This document shows positions 1-9,115 of a stretch of 64,000 bases of DNA, piece after piece. The stretch lies in NCBI RefSeq assembly GCF_030269515.1, contig NZ_BSTM01000032.1, positions 1 to 64,000 on the forward strand. The letters are read 5' to 3'. The first letter of the stretch is position 1. Each line of letters begins with the position of its first letter. The notes beneath the pieces are model-generated. The model ran no database searches. It saw only the letters and a program-made list of their open reading frames with translations, and was not told the origin of the DNA. The position numbers and the translations under genes were made by a program. The stretch is from Actinomadura sp. NBRC 104412 (GTDB taxonomy: Bacteria > Actinomycetota > Actinomycetes > Streptosporangiales > Streptosporangiaceae).

Positions 1-56
1 AGCAACGACTCGATCCGCGCCCACGCGGCATCGGTCAGCTCATGACGACGCACCAT
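1..56 (-). CDS. IS5-family transposase, N-terminal fragment (partial)
   Basis: The complement of the first 56 bases opens with ATG at 56 and reads MVRRHELTDAAWARIESLL. This is the characteristic N-terminus of IS5-type transposases carrying the DUF4096 (insertion element 402-like) domain, which has conserved LTDxxWxxIxxLLP spacing. Only 18 codons lie inside the window, so the DDE catalytic domain cannot be seen and intactness is unknown. It is transcribed out of the window, away from the neighbouring phosphatase gene. Confidence 0.7.
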   Translation of the reverse strand, partial: MVRRHELTDAAWARIESL

Positions 57-122
57 ACCGACCATCGCACCCCAACCCGGTGATCGACCTCAGCCAAATA
101 CCAAGATTCACCGGACACGCCC
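1..122 (-). mobile_element. left end of an IS5-type insertion sequence (partial)
   Basis: Between the transposase start (56) and the next gene (136) there is no other coding sequence. Read outward on the complement, the segment ends with GGGCGTGTCCGG (111-122), a plausible terminal inverted repeat. A CTAG (122-125) just beyond could be part of the target site. The other end lies outside the window, so the inverted repeat cannot be confirmed by pairing. The boundary is inferred. Confidence 0.45.
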
Positions 123-135
123 TAGGGTTGCGGGC

Positions 136-606
136 ATGCCGTCGCTCATCGTGCTCCGCCACGCCAAGGCCGCCGCAGGACCAGGACTCGCCGACATCGA
201 CCGTCCCCTCAACGAACGGGGCAGGCGGGACGCGGCGGCGACCGGGGAATGGCTGCGCAACGGGGGCCTCACGCCCGACGCGGTGCTGTGTTCCACGGCC
301 GTGCGCACCAGGCAGACCCTGGTCGGGCTGGCGTTGACGACCAGCGAGGTCGCCTACGAGTCCCGCATCTACGACAACGATCCGGACGTCCTGCTGGACC
401 TGGTCCGCGGGACCGGCGACGACGTGCGCAGGCTGCTGCTCATCGGCCACAACCCGTCGGTGCACCAGTTCGTCCACGACCTGGCGGGCGAGGGCCCGCA
501 GGACTTCCCGACCAGCGCGCTCGCGGTGATCGATATCCCGGGGACGTGGAGCGACGCGCGCAAGGGCGGCGGCTCACTGATCACGTACCGGACGCCCAAG
601 GACTGA
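136..606 (+). CDS. SixA-like histidine phosphatase family protein
   Basis: The 156-residue protein has the N-terminal LRHAKA motif at residues 7-12. This is the RHG-type phosphohistidine motif in its SixA variant, and the later IGHNPSVHQF (about 102-111) supplies the second histidine region. SixA proteins remove phosphate from phosphohistidine, in Escherichia coli on the ArcB HPt domain; the target here is unknown. The start ATG at 136 lies only about 14 bases from the inferred IS end and has only a weak AGGG upstream, so its native promoter may have been displaced. Its TGA (604-606) directly abuts the stop of the convergent FUSC gene. Confidence 0.85.
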   Translation: MPSLIVLRHAKAAAGPGLADIDRPLNERGRRDAAATGEWLRNGGLTPDAVLCSTAVRTRQTLVGLALTTSEVAYESRIYDNDPDVLLDLVRGTGDDVRRLLLIGHNPSVHQFVHDLAGEGPQDFPTSALAVIDIPGTWSDARKGGGSLITYRTPKD

Positions 607-2928
607 TCAGCCCGTGTGGAGCGCGCCGCGGGAGTTCTCAAGGAGCTCTTCGATGTCGCCTCGCAGGGAGCGGGCGGCGTTACGGTAGCTGGACGCCTGG
701 AGCAGGGCGCGCCGCAGCGGTGTCGGCTCGTCGGTGCTCACGCCCGACTTCACCTCGGCGCGGCGGCGGCGGGCGAGCGAGGCCAGGCGGGTCTCCAGCC
801 GGACGAACTCCTCGGTGAGGCGTTGCTCTGGCGACGGCGCGTCGGGCGGTGGCTCGGGGGGCTGGAAGTCGGGATCTTCCAGGGCGTCGGCGGCCTCCTC
901 CATGGCGTCGGCGAAGCGTTCGAGAATCGAGGCGAGCGGACGGGGATCCACCTCTTCCACGTGCGGCATGCGGCTGATCGCGATCAGGTCGTCCCGGACG
1001 CGGTGGGCGGCGGCGACCGCGTTGCTCAGCCTCGCGATCGCCTCCTCGTCCGGGACGCGCTCCTTGCCGAGCTGGACACGGGCCTCCTCGACGGCGTCGA
1101 CGGCCTCGTTGACCTTGGAGAGCGTGGCCTGCGGCAGCCGATCGGCGCGGCGTTCCAGCACCTCCGCCGTCATCCGGGACAGCTCCGCGTTGAGCCCGAT
1201 CACCCGGCCGAGCCGGGCGGGCAGCCGCTCGGCGTACCCGGTGGGCCACAGCAGCCGGACCGCGAGGAACGCCAGCACCCCGCCGGCGAGGGTGAGCCCG
1301 ACCCGCTGCCCGGCGGCGAGCCAGCCGGACGGGATGGAAAAGTCCAGCAGCAGCATCGTCAGCGGCGTGCTGAACAGCCACCAGTAGGTGAAGTTCACCG
1401 TCCGGGTGGAGAAGGCGATCATCGCGACGACGAAGATCAGGATGGCGGTGGTGGGCTGGTCGGACACCAGGGTCAGCAGCACCGCGGCGAAGGCGGACCC
1501 GACGGCGGTGCCGCCGATCCGCTGCACCAGGTGCTCGACGGTCTCCCCGTACGTGCCGCGCAGGCTCAGCATCGCGGTGATCGTCAGCCAGTGGCCGTGC
1601 GGCAGCTTCAGCGCGGCCGACAGCGTCATCGCCACCACCGCGACCAGGCCGACCCTGGTGACCTCGCGGAAACCGGGGGAACGGGTGCGGATCGCATGGC
1701 GGAGCCGCTGCCAGATGTGCAGGGGTGCCGGGGTCTCACGGAGCAGGCGGGGCGTGCCGACGCCGAGCTGCACGCCGCCGGCGGCGAACCGCCGCGCCGC
1801 GTCCACGCTGCCTTCGAGCCGCTCCAGGGAACGCCTGATATCGACGATCATCGCGACGGCGACCAGGTCCTCCTCGCCGGCGAGCCCGGCCCGGTGGATC
1901 GCCTCGCTCCGCCGTCCCAGGCGGCGGATCGCCGCGGAGTCGCCGCCGCCCAGCGGCGCGTCGCCGGTCGCCTCGACCACGCCCGAGATCAGCCGGACCC
2001 GGGCGGCCAGCGCGCTCATCGCGACCCGCGCCTCCTGCTGCCACTCGCGCTCCGGCGGGGCGCTCTGGGCCATCTCGATCTGGGACCGCACCTCGACGGT
2101 CTCCTGTAGCACCCTGGTCAGCGCGTCGAGCAGCCGTTCGGGACGGGTGGGCTCATCGCCGCGGCCCCGTCCGGAACGGTAGAACGCGGCGGTGTCGCGG
2201 GCGGAGGAGAGGGCCTGGTACGCCGCCAGGCGGGCCTCGTCCCAGTCGTGCTTGCGGGTGACCGAGGCCAGCTCCTTGTCGTCCGGTTCGGCGGCCTCCA
2301 GGGGTGCGGCGTCGGCGGTGCCGGTGTCTTCGGCGACGGCGTCCATGGCCTCGGCGACGGCGTCGGCGGCCTCGGCGATGGTCGTGCGCAGCGGCCGCAG
2401 CCGCCGGGCCGGCCAGGGCGCCAGGAACAGGGCCGTGGTCAGCAGGCCGCCCATCAGTTCCAGGAAGCCCTCGTACAGGATGTCGCCGTCCCCTTGCCGG
2501 ACGGCGGTGAGCAGGACGGCCAGCCCGGCGGTCGGGCCGATCCGGGACGCCGCCGCGCCGAGCACGATGATCGGCGGCACGATCATCGCGGTCAGCCACG
2601 GATGCCCGCTGAGCAGCCCGCCGATCAGCGAGCCGATGCCGACGACGAGGATGGCGCTGGCGAGGTTGCGCGCACGGGCGCCGTACGGCCCTTCGGGGGC
2701 CCGGAGCGCGACGAGGAACGCCCCGAGCGAGAACACCGAACCGGCGTCCCCATTCCCGGTCAGGGCGCCGACCAGCAGCGGGAGGGCGATCGCGAGCGAG
2801 GACGAGAGCCCGTAGTAGGGGGCCACCTGTCCTTCGATGCGGGCGTAGGACGACCGGGCACGCTCCAGCACTCGCTCGCCCCCCAACCGGCTCTCCTCCG
2901 GCACCGAACGATCACCATGTACCCGCAT
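607..2928 (-). CDS. FUSC / aromatic acid exporter-like membrane protein
   Basis: The 773-residue protein has two membrane blocks. The N-terminal one covers roughly residues 40-150. The second, around 420-570, contains the HGHWLTITAMLSLRG and NFTYWWLFSTPLTML stretches typical of FUSC/YccS/AaeB-type proteins. Long charged helical regions lie between them and at the C-terminus. FUSC proteins are implicated in efflux of aromatic or organic acids; the substrate here cannot be told. The reading frame stays open into serB, but ATG at 2928 lies just downstream of the serB stop. Its ribosome site is weak, so a downstream GTG is possible. It is the last gene of a same-strand block. Confidence 0.75.
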   Translation of the reverse strand: MRVHGDRSVPEESRLGGERVLERARSSYARIEGQVAPYYGLSSSLAIALPLLVGALTGNGDAGSVFSLGAFLVALRAPEGPYGARARNLASAILVVGIGSLIGGLLSGHPWLTAMIVPPIIVLGAAASRIGPTAGLAVLLTAVRQGDGDILYEGFLELMGGLLTTALFLAPWPARRLRPLRTTIAEAADAVAEAMDAVAEDTGTADAAPLEAAEPDDKELASVTRKHDWDEARLAAYQALSSARDTAAFYRSGRGRGDEPTRPERLLDALTRVLQETVEVRSQIEMAQSAPPEREWQQEARVAMSALAARVRLISGVVEATGDAPLGGGDSAAIRRLGRRSEAIHRAGLAGEEDLVAVAMIVDIRRSLERLEGSVDAARRFAAGGVQLGVGTPRLLRETPAPLHIWQRLRHAIRTRSPGFREVTRVGLVAVVAMTLSAALKLPHGHWLTITAMLSLRGTYGETVEHLVQRIGGTAVGSAFAAVLLTLVSDQPTTAILIFVVAMIAFSTRTVNFTYWWLFSTPLTMLLLDFSIPSGWLAAGQRVGLTLAGGVLAFLAVRLLWPTGYAERLPARLGRVIGLNAELSRMTAEVLERRADRLPQATLSKVNEAVDAVEEARVQLGKERVPDEEAIARLSNAVAAAHRVRDDLIAISRMPHVEEVDPRPLASILERFADAMEEAADALEDPDFQPPEPPPDAPSPEQRLTEEFVRLETRLASLARRRRAEVKSGVSTDEPTPLRRALLQASSYRNAARSLRGDIEELLENSRGALHTG

Positions 2929-2980
2929 CGGCGCGCTCGATAGGCCGTCCCGCGGAACGGCGGAGGGGAGCCGGGGACGG

Positions 2981-4192
2981 TCAGTGGCCGGAATGGAGGG
3001 CGTCGGCCGCGTCGGCGGCCTCCACCTCGTCCCTGGAGATGCCCAGGAGGAACAGGATCGTGTCGAGGTAGGGCACGTTGACGGCCGTGTCGGCGGCCTG
3101 GCGGACGACCGGCTTGGCGTTGTAGGCGACGCCCAGGCCCGCGGCTTGGAGCATGTCGAGGTCGTTGGCGCCGTCCCCGATGGCGACGGTCTGGCTGATC
3201 GGCACTCCGGCCTCGCGTGCGAACCGCTCCAGCGCCTTGGCCTTGCCCGCGCGGTCCAGGACGGGGCCGACGACGCGGCCGGTGAGCCTGCCGTCCTGGA
3301 TCTCCAGGGTGTTGGCGGCCGAGTAGTCGATCCCCAGGTCGGCCACCAGGGCATCGGTGATCTGGGTGAACCCGCCGCTGACGATCGCGAACTTGTAGTC
3401 GAGCCGCTTCAGCGTCCTGACCATGGTGCGGGCGCCCGCGGCCAGCTCGATCCGGTCCCGGACGTAGTCGATCTCGGCGGCGTCGAGCCCGGCCAGCAGC
3501 GCGACCCGCTCCCGCAGCGAGCCCTCGAAGTCCAGCTCGCCGCGCATCGCCGCCTCGGTGACCTTCGCCACCTCGTCCAGGCAGCCGGCCCGTTCGGCGA
3601 GCAGCTCGATGACCTCGCCCTGGATCAGGGTGGAGTCGACGTCCATGACGATCAGCCGCTTGGCGCGCCGGTGCAGCCCGCCCTGCTGGACGGCCACGTC
3701 CACCTGGCGCTCGGCGGCCTCCACGGCCAGCGCGGCGCGCAGCGCCTCCGGGTCGGCGCCGGACACGTCCATCTCGATGCAGGTGACGGGGTAGTGCGCG
3801 AGCCGCTCGATGCGGTCGATGTTGGCGGCGCCCGCGGCGATCCGGCCCGCGATCCCGGCCATGGCGTCCGGGCGGAGCGGGGCGCCGAGCACGGTGACGT
3901 GCAGCCGTCCGCGGGCGCTCGGCGCGCTCTTGTCCCGTCCGGTGGACATCTCGATCTCCATGTCGAGATCGTTCGCGACCCGTTCGGCGGCGGACCAGAC
4001 CCGGCCGATGTCGGTGCCGTCGGAGTAGGCGACGAGGACGCCGAGGATCAGCCTGCCGCGGATGACCACCTGCTCCACGTCCGCCACCGTCAGCGGGAAC
4101 TCCGACAGCGTCGTGAACAGGCGCGAGGTCACTCCGGGACGGTCGCGGCCGGTGAGCGTAATGAGCAGCGTGCGCTGAGCTGAGCCGTTCAT
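2981..4192 (-). CDS. serB: phosphoserine phosphatase SerB with N-terminal ACT domain
   Basis: The 403-residue protein has an ACT-type domain (LLITLTGRDRPGVTS near residues 8-22), a linker, and a C-terminal HAD phosphatase. The nucleophile motif is DVDSTL and the late acidic motif is GDGANDLDM. This matches SerB of mycobacteria and streptomycetes, which hydrolyses phosphoserine to serine in the cytoplasm as the last step of serine biosynthesis. The ATG at 4192 follows a GTGGTGAGCAGC stretch; upstream GTG codons are less likely starts. It sits 69 bases after the QueA-like gene and 52 before the FUSC gene, so all may share a transcript. Confidence 0.93.
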   Translation of the reverse strand: MNGSAQRTLLITLTGRDRPGVTSRLFTTLSEFPLTVADVEQVVIRGRLILGVLVAYSDGTDIGRVWSAAERVANDLDMEIEMSTGRDKSAPSARGRLHVTVLGAPLRPDAMAGIAGRIAAGAANIDRIERLAHYPVTCIEMDVSGADPEALRAALAVEAAERQVDVAVQQGGLHRRAKRLIVMDVDSTLIQGEVIELLAERAGCLDEVAKVTEAAMRGELDFEGSLRERVALLAGLDAAEIDYVRDRIELAAGARTMVRTLKRLDYKFAIVSGGFTQITDALVADLGIDYSAANTLEIQDGRLTGRVVGPVLDRAGKAKALERFAREAGVPISQTVAIGDGANDLDMLQAAGLGVAYNAKPVVRQAADTAVNVPYLDTILFLLGISRDEVEAADAADALHSGH

Positions 4193-4261
4193 GCTGCTCA
4201 CCACGCTACCGGTCCGGACCGGAGGCTCGCGCACCGCGTCCACGATCCGGGACGCCGCCCG

Positions 4262-5347
4262 TCACGGCAGAAGGAGGTTCAGGTCCCCGAACTCGTGCCA
4301 GAGGTAGCCCTCGGCGAGGGCGGCGTCGTAGGTCCGCTTGACCAGCTCCTCCCCCGCGATGGCGGCGAGCATCATCAGGTGGGACGACCTGGGCTCGTGC
4401 AGGCCCGTCAGGAGCCCGTCGACGGCCCGTACGCCCCGCTCCGGGGTGACGATGTGCTCGGTCCACCCTTGGGATGGCCGCATCCGCCCTTGGTCGTCCA
4501 CGGCCGTCTCCAGGGCCCGGACGGCCGTTGTCCCCACGGCGATCACCCTGCCTCCCCCGGGGCGGTGCGTGCGTACGTGGTCTACCAGGGCGGCGGTGGT
4601 GGGCGGCACCTCGTAGCGTTCGGCGTACGGGGGTTCGTGCGCCTCGGGTGAGGCCACTCCCGTGTGGAGCGTGATCGGCGCTATGAGGATGCCCTTGGAG
4701 ACCAGGCGGGTGACCAGTTCCGTACTGAAGGGACGACCCGCACTGGGCATTTCCGCGCTCCCGGTGTCGGGGCTCCCGTCTTCCCAAGGCTGCTGCGCCT
4801 CCGCGAAGACGGTTTGGTAGGTGGACGTGGGCCAGCCCTCCCACACGTAGCCGTACCGGATGGGCACCCCGTAGCGGTGCAGGTAGGGGACGACGCTTGT
4901 GCTTAGGCGAGCCACCCACAGCCGCTGGGTCCGCCGCCGGAGGAGGGTGAGCGTGGTGCCTCCGGGCATGGGGATCCACTCGTTGGGCGAACCTCCCTTG
5001 TACGGGGAGCTCGACTTGCCCGTACGGCGGCGCAGTTCCACCAGCCACAGTTCCCCGTCCTCGCCCGCACCCGGGAGGGGAGTCGAGAAGTGCACGTCGA
5101 GCTTGTCCAGGTGGACGGCCGCAGGCAGGGTCGGCGAGGTGTTCACCACGAGCAGATCTCCGGGACGGAGCAGGCCGGGCAGATCATGGAACCGGTGGTG
5201 GCGGACCTCCCCGCTGCCCCGGTACCCGACCAGCAGCCTGACCTGGTCCCGCCCCGGGACGCTCGGGCGCGCCTCCGGCGGCTCGTGGGCCTCCAGATCC
5301 TTGGGAAGGGTGAAGTCCAGGAGCGGCGACCTCGATGACGCGTTCAT
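4262..5347 (-). CDS. QueA-like S-adenosylmethionine:tRNA ribosyltransferase-isomerase family protein
   Basis: The 361-residue protein keeps the QueA order of motifs: LLDFTLPKDLEAHEPPEARP at the N-terminus, RPGDLLVVNTSPTLPA (the NNTRVxPARL region), ITLHTGVASPE, VIAVGTTAVRALET and a LHEPRSSHLMML stretch near the C-terminus. QueA makes epoxyqueuosine in tRNA. No other queuosine gene is present, and the signature segments diverge (for example VVNTSPTLPA), so the substrate may differ. The ATG at 5347 overlaps the stop of the upstream MFS gene as ATGA, implying translational coupling. The family call is strong; the reaction is uncertain. Confidence 0.8.
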   Translation of the reverse strand: MNASSRSPLLDFTLPKDLEAHEPPEARPSVPGRDQVRLLVGYRGSGEVRHHRFHDLPGLLRPGDLLVVNTSPTLPAAVHLDKLDVHFSTPLPGAGEDGELWLVELRRRTGKSSSPYKGGSPNEWIPMPGGTTLTLLRRRTQRLWVARLSTSVVPYLHRYGVPIRYGYVWEGWPTSTYQTVFAEAQQPWEDGSPDTGSAEMPSAGRPFSTELVTRLVSKGILIAPITLHTGVASPEAHEPPYAERYEVPPTTAALVDHVRTHRPGGGRVIAVGTTAVRALETAVDDQGRMRPSQGWTEHIVTPERGVRAVDGLLTGLHEPRSSHLMMLAAIAGEELVKRTYDAALAEGYLWHEFGDLNLLLP

Positions 5348-6813
5348 GATCGCTCCCCGGCGGAGGCGGGCCGCAGCCGGAAGGCGGCGAGCACGCCGAG
5401 CGCCGCGATCGAGGCGACGACCGTTCCCGCGACGCCGAGTCCCAGGCCGAGGTGGTCCGTGCCGAACGCCATGGCCAGGGCGCCCGCCACGCCGATCACC
5501 AGGGACGAGCCGAGCGAGTCGGCGATCTGCAGGGCGGAGGAGTTGGCGCCCTGCTCGTCCTTGGGCGACAGGGAGAGCAGGAGCACGCTGAGGCTCCCGT
5601 AGGCGAAGCCCATGCCGACACCGCCGATGATCCAGGTGGGCGTGGCGAGCCAGCCCTCGACGTGCAGCGCGACCGTGGTGGTCACGGTCCCGATGAGGAT
5701 CAGCACGGCGCCGAGGCGTGCGTAGAAGTCGCGCGGGCGCTGCGACCGTCCCTGGATCTGGGACGCGGCCGACCAGCCCAGCGACGCCACCATCAGGGCG
5801 ACACCCGCCTGCGTGGGGGTGAAGTCGTGAAGGGACGTCAGCGCCAGGGGGATGAACACGTCCGTCCCGAAGAACGCACCGGCCAGCAGGCCCCGGGCCA
5901 GCACCACGCTCGGCAGGCCGCGCCGCATCCGCAGCGTCCCGGGCGGAAGCAGGCGGGGCAGGCCCACGCCCAGCCCGGCCAGCCCGGCGGCGGCGATCGG
6001 AAGGATCGCCCAACCCGGCCGGTCGAGGCCGTACAGGAGCACGGCCGTGCCCACCGCCGCCGTGACCGCCGCGAGATGCCGCCCCGCACGCGGCCCCCGC
6101 GACGCCCCGGACACACCCTGCCCACCGTCCCGCCCATCGTCCCGCCCACCGTCCTGCCCCTCGCCGGACGTGCCGAGCCCGCGCATCGCCGGGATCAGCA
6201 TCGCCGTGGGCGGGATGACCAGCGGGATCAGCCCGAGGAACACGAACCGCCAGCCCACCTGCTCGGTGAGCACACCGCCCAGCGTCGGCCCGATCAGCGT
6301 CGGCAGCACCCAGGCCGCGGAAAGGGCCGCGAACACGCGCGGGTGCAGGCGCTCGGGATAGACGCGGGCGATGAGCACGTACGTGGCGACGAGCGCGATG
6401 CCCGTTCCCAGGCCCTGGACGGCGCGCCCGGCCACGAACGTCCACATGCCGGGGGCGGCACCGGCGATCACCAGGCCGAGCACGAACGTGGCCACCCCCG
6501 CCAGCAGCGGCCGCGCGGGACCGGACCGGTCCGCCCAGGTCCCCGCCAGCACGTTGGCGGGAAGGCCCGCGATCAGGGTGGCGCTGAAGCCCCACGCGTA
6601 CAGCGCCAGGCCGTCCAGGTCCCGGGCGATCACCGGCATCACGGTGCCGACCGACATGGCCTCGAACCCCATCAGGGTGATGACCAGGACGACCCCGAGC
6701 GTGGTGCCGCGATACCCCGCGCCGAGAATGCCCTTCTCCCGTACCGGGGGCGCGGCCACCGGGGCCGGTGACGCGTGGGCGGGCTTCGGATCGTATTCGA
6801 GCACGGTGCTCAT
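5344..6813 (-). CDS. MFS transporter (DHA2-like multidrug exporter)
   Basis: The 489-residue protein has about 12-14 hydrophobic segments. It carries a loop-2 motif of major facilitator proteins (GTWADRSGPARPLL) and the motif-C-like ALSAAWVLPTLIGPTLGG of drug antiporters. A Gly/Asp/Arg-rich cytoplasmic loop lies near residues 225-255. The start is ATG 6813 behind GGAGG. It overlaps the upstream SDR stop by four bases (ATGA) and overlaps the downstream QueA-like gene the same way, giving a tight three-gene unit. Efflux of a small hydrophobic compound is the family expectation; the substrate is unknown. Confidence 0.85.
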   Translation of the reverse strand: MSTVLEYDPKPAHASPAPVAAPPVREKGILGAGYRGTTLGVVLVITLMGFEAMSVGTVMPVIARDLDGLALYAWGFSATLIAGLPANVLAGTWADRSGPARPLLAGVATFVLGLVIAGAAPGMWTFVAGRAVQGLGTGIALVATYVLIARVYPERLHPRVFAALSAAWVLPTLIGPTLGGVLTEQVGWRFVFLGLIPLVIPPTAMLIPAMRGLGTSGEGQDGGRDDGRDGGQGVSGASRGPRAGRHLAAVTAAVGTAVLLYGLDRPGWAILPIAAAGLAGLGVGLPRLLPPGTLRMRRGLPSVVLARGLLAGAFFGTDVFIPLALTSLHDFTPTQAGVALMVASLGWSAASQIQGRSQRPRDFYARLGAVLILIGTVTTTVALHVEGWLATPTWIIGGVGMGFAYGSLSVLLLSLSPKDEQGANSSALQIADSLGSSLVIGVAGALAMAFGTDHLGLGLGVAGTVVASIAALGVLAAFRLRPASAGERS

Positions 6814-7541
6814 CTTCGGTCCTCCAGATCGGCGACCCGAAGCCGGCCGCTGGGCGGACGGTCGGTGACAAGGCGTTTCAGAAGCGCGGCGGCATGCTCG
6901 GGCGGTGGCGCGGCGTCGGCGTCCTCGCCCGCGTCCCGCAGCATTCGCGTGCGCATCTCGCCGGGATCGACCCACCACACGGCGATCTCGGGTTCCTCCG
7001 CGGCCAGGACGTTGGACAGTTGCTCCAGCGCGGCCTTGGTGGCTCCGTAGCCGCCCCAGCCCGGGTATCCCTCGACCGCCGCGTCCGAGGTGATGTTGAG
7101 GACGGCGCCGCGCCGTTCCCGCAGCCCGGGCAGCAGCGCCTGGATCAGCGCGAGCGGTGCCAGGGTGTTGATCGCGAAAGCCCGTTCCAGGTCGTCCAGG
7201 GGCTGGTCCGCGAGCTGGGGAAGCGGGACCGTCCCGAGGGTGCTCGCGTTGTTCACCAGGAGCCCGACGCCGCCCGCATCGGCCGCGGCCTTGGCGAGGG
7301 CGGCGCGGTGCGCGGGGTCGGCGACGTCCCCGGCGATGGCGGTCACGGCCTGCCGGTCGGTCCCGGGGGGCAGCCGCCGCCGGAGGGCATCGGCGGCCTC
7401 TTCCAGGGACGGGGCGTCCCGCGCCGTGATGATGAGGCGCCACCCCTCCCCGGCGAGCTCACCGGCCAGGGCCAGGCCGAGCCCGCGGGAGGCGCCGGTG
7501 ATCAACGCCGTTCCGGCGTTCGCATCGGTCGTCTCGTTCAT
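6810..7541 (-). CDS. short-chain dehydrogenase/reductase
   Basis: The 243-residue protein is a classical SDR. It has the TGASRGLG dinucleotide-binding motif near residue 15, an NNAS motif, a catalytic serine in NITSDAA, and YGATK with the active-site Tyr and Lys. These enzymes oxidise or reduce alcohol/carbonyl groups with NAD(P)H in the cytoplasm. It is the first gene of the SDR-MFS-QueA-like operon. The ATG at 7541 is the only in-frame start before the divergent promoter region that leads to the histidine kinase gene. The substrate cannot be predicted. Confidence 0.88.
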   Translation of the reverse strand: MNETTDANAGTALITGASRGLGLALAGELAGEGWRLIITARDAPSLEEAADALRRRLPPGTDRQAVTAIAGDVADPAHRAALAKAAADAGGVGLLVNNASTLGTVPLPQLADQPLDDLERAFAINTLAPLALIQALLPGLRERRGAVLNITSDAAVEGYPGWGGYGATKAALEQLSNVLAAEEPEIAVWWVDPGEMRTRMLRDAGEDADAAPPPEHAAALLKRLVTDRPPSGRLRVADLEDRR

Positions 7542-7832
7542 GGCATCGACGCTAGGGAGCGGCCCTCCGAGGGGCATCGGGCCCGCGCCCCGGTCGCCGT
7601 CAACCCTTGGTCCTAGGTCTCCCGGTCCCAGGGATGACGACGGCCGTTCCAGGACCCGCACCGCGGTAGGGCGGGAACGGGCCCGCCCGTACGCCGCTTT
7701 GCTGATTCGGCGGCTCCGCGCAGCGAGTACGTTCTGAGATGGTCGCCACCCTTGACGCGACCACGGCGAACGCGGCGGACCATCGCGCGTGGCCCGCCGG
7801 AACGGCGGTGCTTGGACGACCGGAGGATCGGC

Positions 7833-9059
7833 ATGGGAACCGAGCGCGGGAACGGCGCGTCCCGCCCATCCGGCCTGCCCGCCTCGGCCGCCGCCGCGGT
7901 GACCGGTGACGCCTGGGAGGCCCTGCACGCGGTGAGTTCCGCGGTGCTGGCCGTGACGCGCCATCTGTCCGTCCACGAGGTCCTCCAGGTGATCGTGCGG
8001 GCGGCGGCGCGGCTGCTGGACGTGCGGTACGCGGCCCTCGGCGTCCCGGACGAGGAGGGCTCGTTCGCCGAGTTCGTGGTCGAGGGCGTCACCGACGAGG
8101 AATGGGAGGCGATCGGTCCGCTGCCCCGGCAGCACGGCATGCTGGCCGCGATGCTGCGCGACAACGCGCCGAAGAGGCTGGACGACATCCGCCGCGAGCC
8201 GGAGTTCGAGGGGTGGCCGGTGGCGCACCCCGTGCTCAAGGACTTCCTCGGGGTGCCGATCCGGGACGGCGAGGACGTCCTGGGCATCCTGTTCCTGGCC
8301 AACAAGCGCCACTGCGACGGCGGCCGGCGCGGCTTCAGCGAGGCCGACGAGGAGATGCTCACGCTGTTCGCCGCCCACGCCGCCATCGCGATGACCAACG
8401 CCCGGCTGTACGAGCACAACCGCGAGCTGACCGTGGTGGCCGAGCGCAACCGGCTCGCCAGGGAACTGCACGACGCCGTGGCGCAGAAGCTGTTCTCGCT
8501 GCGGCTGACGGCGCGCGCCGCCGGTGCGCTCGCCGCGCGCGACCCCGGCCGCGCCGTCCAGGAACTCGAACAGGTCGAACGCCTGGCCGCCGACGCCCTC
8601 GCCGAGCTGCGCGCCGTGATCTTCGAGCTGCGTCCCGCGGACCTCGCCGACGGTCTGGTCGCCTCCCTGCGCAAGCACGTCGAGGTGCTGGACCGCGCGT
8701 ACGAGGCCGAGGTGCGGTTCACGGCCGAGCGCCCGGTCACGCTGCCGGAGGAGCAGGAGGCGGTGCTGTACCGGATCGCGCAGGAGGCCCTGCACAACGC
8801 GCTGCGCCACGCGTCCGCCCGCACGGTCGAGGTCCGGCTGCGCGTCCCGGACGGGCACGTGGTGCTGGAGGTGGACGACGACGGCGCCGGCTTCGACCCC
8901 GCCTCTACGGGCGCTCCGGGAGAGAACGGCGCCGAGCCGCAGGGAGGCGGGCTCGGCCTGGCCTCCATGCGCGACCGCGCCGAGTCGGTCGGCGCGACGC
9001 TCACCATCGACGCCGCGCCGGGAAAAGGCACGGTCGTACGGCTGGAGGTGCCGTTGTGA
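7833..9059 (+). CDS. GAF-domain sensor histidine kinase (NarL/DevS type)
   Basis: The 408-residue soluble kinase has a GAF domain (about residues 45-195), then a HisKA_3 dimerisation/phosphoacceptor helix with RELHDAV (His about 213). An HATPase_c domain follows, with DDDGAGFDP and GLGLASMRDRAESVG. No membrane segment is visible, so it should sense a cytoplasmic ligand or redox state. The ATG at 7833 follows CGGAGG with good spacing and is preferred over an in-frame upstream ATG. Its partner regulator follows after 56 bases. The promoter region is shared with the divergent SDR operon. Confidence 0.92.
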   Translation: MGTERGNGASRPSGLPASAAAAVTGDAWEALHAVSSAVLAVTRHLSVHEVLQVIVRAAARLLDVRYAALGVPDEEGSFAEFVVEGVTDEEWEAIGPLPRQHGMLAAMLRDNAPKRLDDIRREPEFEGWPVAHPVLKDFLGVPIRDGEDVLGILFLANKRHCDGGRRGFSEADEEMLTLFAAHAAIAMTNARLYEHNRELTVVAERNRLARELHDAVAQKLFSLRLTARAAGALAARDPGRAVQELEQVERLAADALAELRAVIFELRPADLADGLVASLRKHVEVLDRAYEAEVRFTAERPVTLPEEQEAVLYRIAQEALHNALRHASARTVEVRLRVPDGHVVLEVDDDGAGFDPASTGAPGENGAEPQGGGLGLASMRDRAESVGATLTIDAAPGKGTVVRLEVPL

Positions 9060-9115
9060 GGCATGCTGACCCCAGCACCGCGGGCGAGCGGCGCGGAGGC
9101 GCGGGAAGGAGTGCC

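Noticed and set aside
616..2109. 497-residue plus-strand frame opposite the FUSC gene
   Set aside because: Antisense shadow with Gly/Arg/Asp/Gln bias; the minus strand encodes a coherent membrane protein.
2929..3354. N-terminal extension of the FUSC gene into serB
   Set aside because: The frame is open but the residues are a shadow of serB; the FUSC gene begins after the serB stop.
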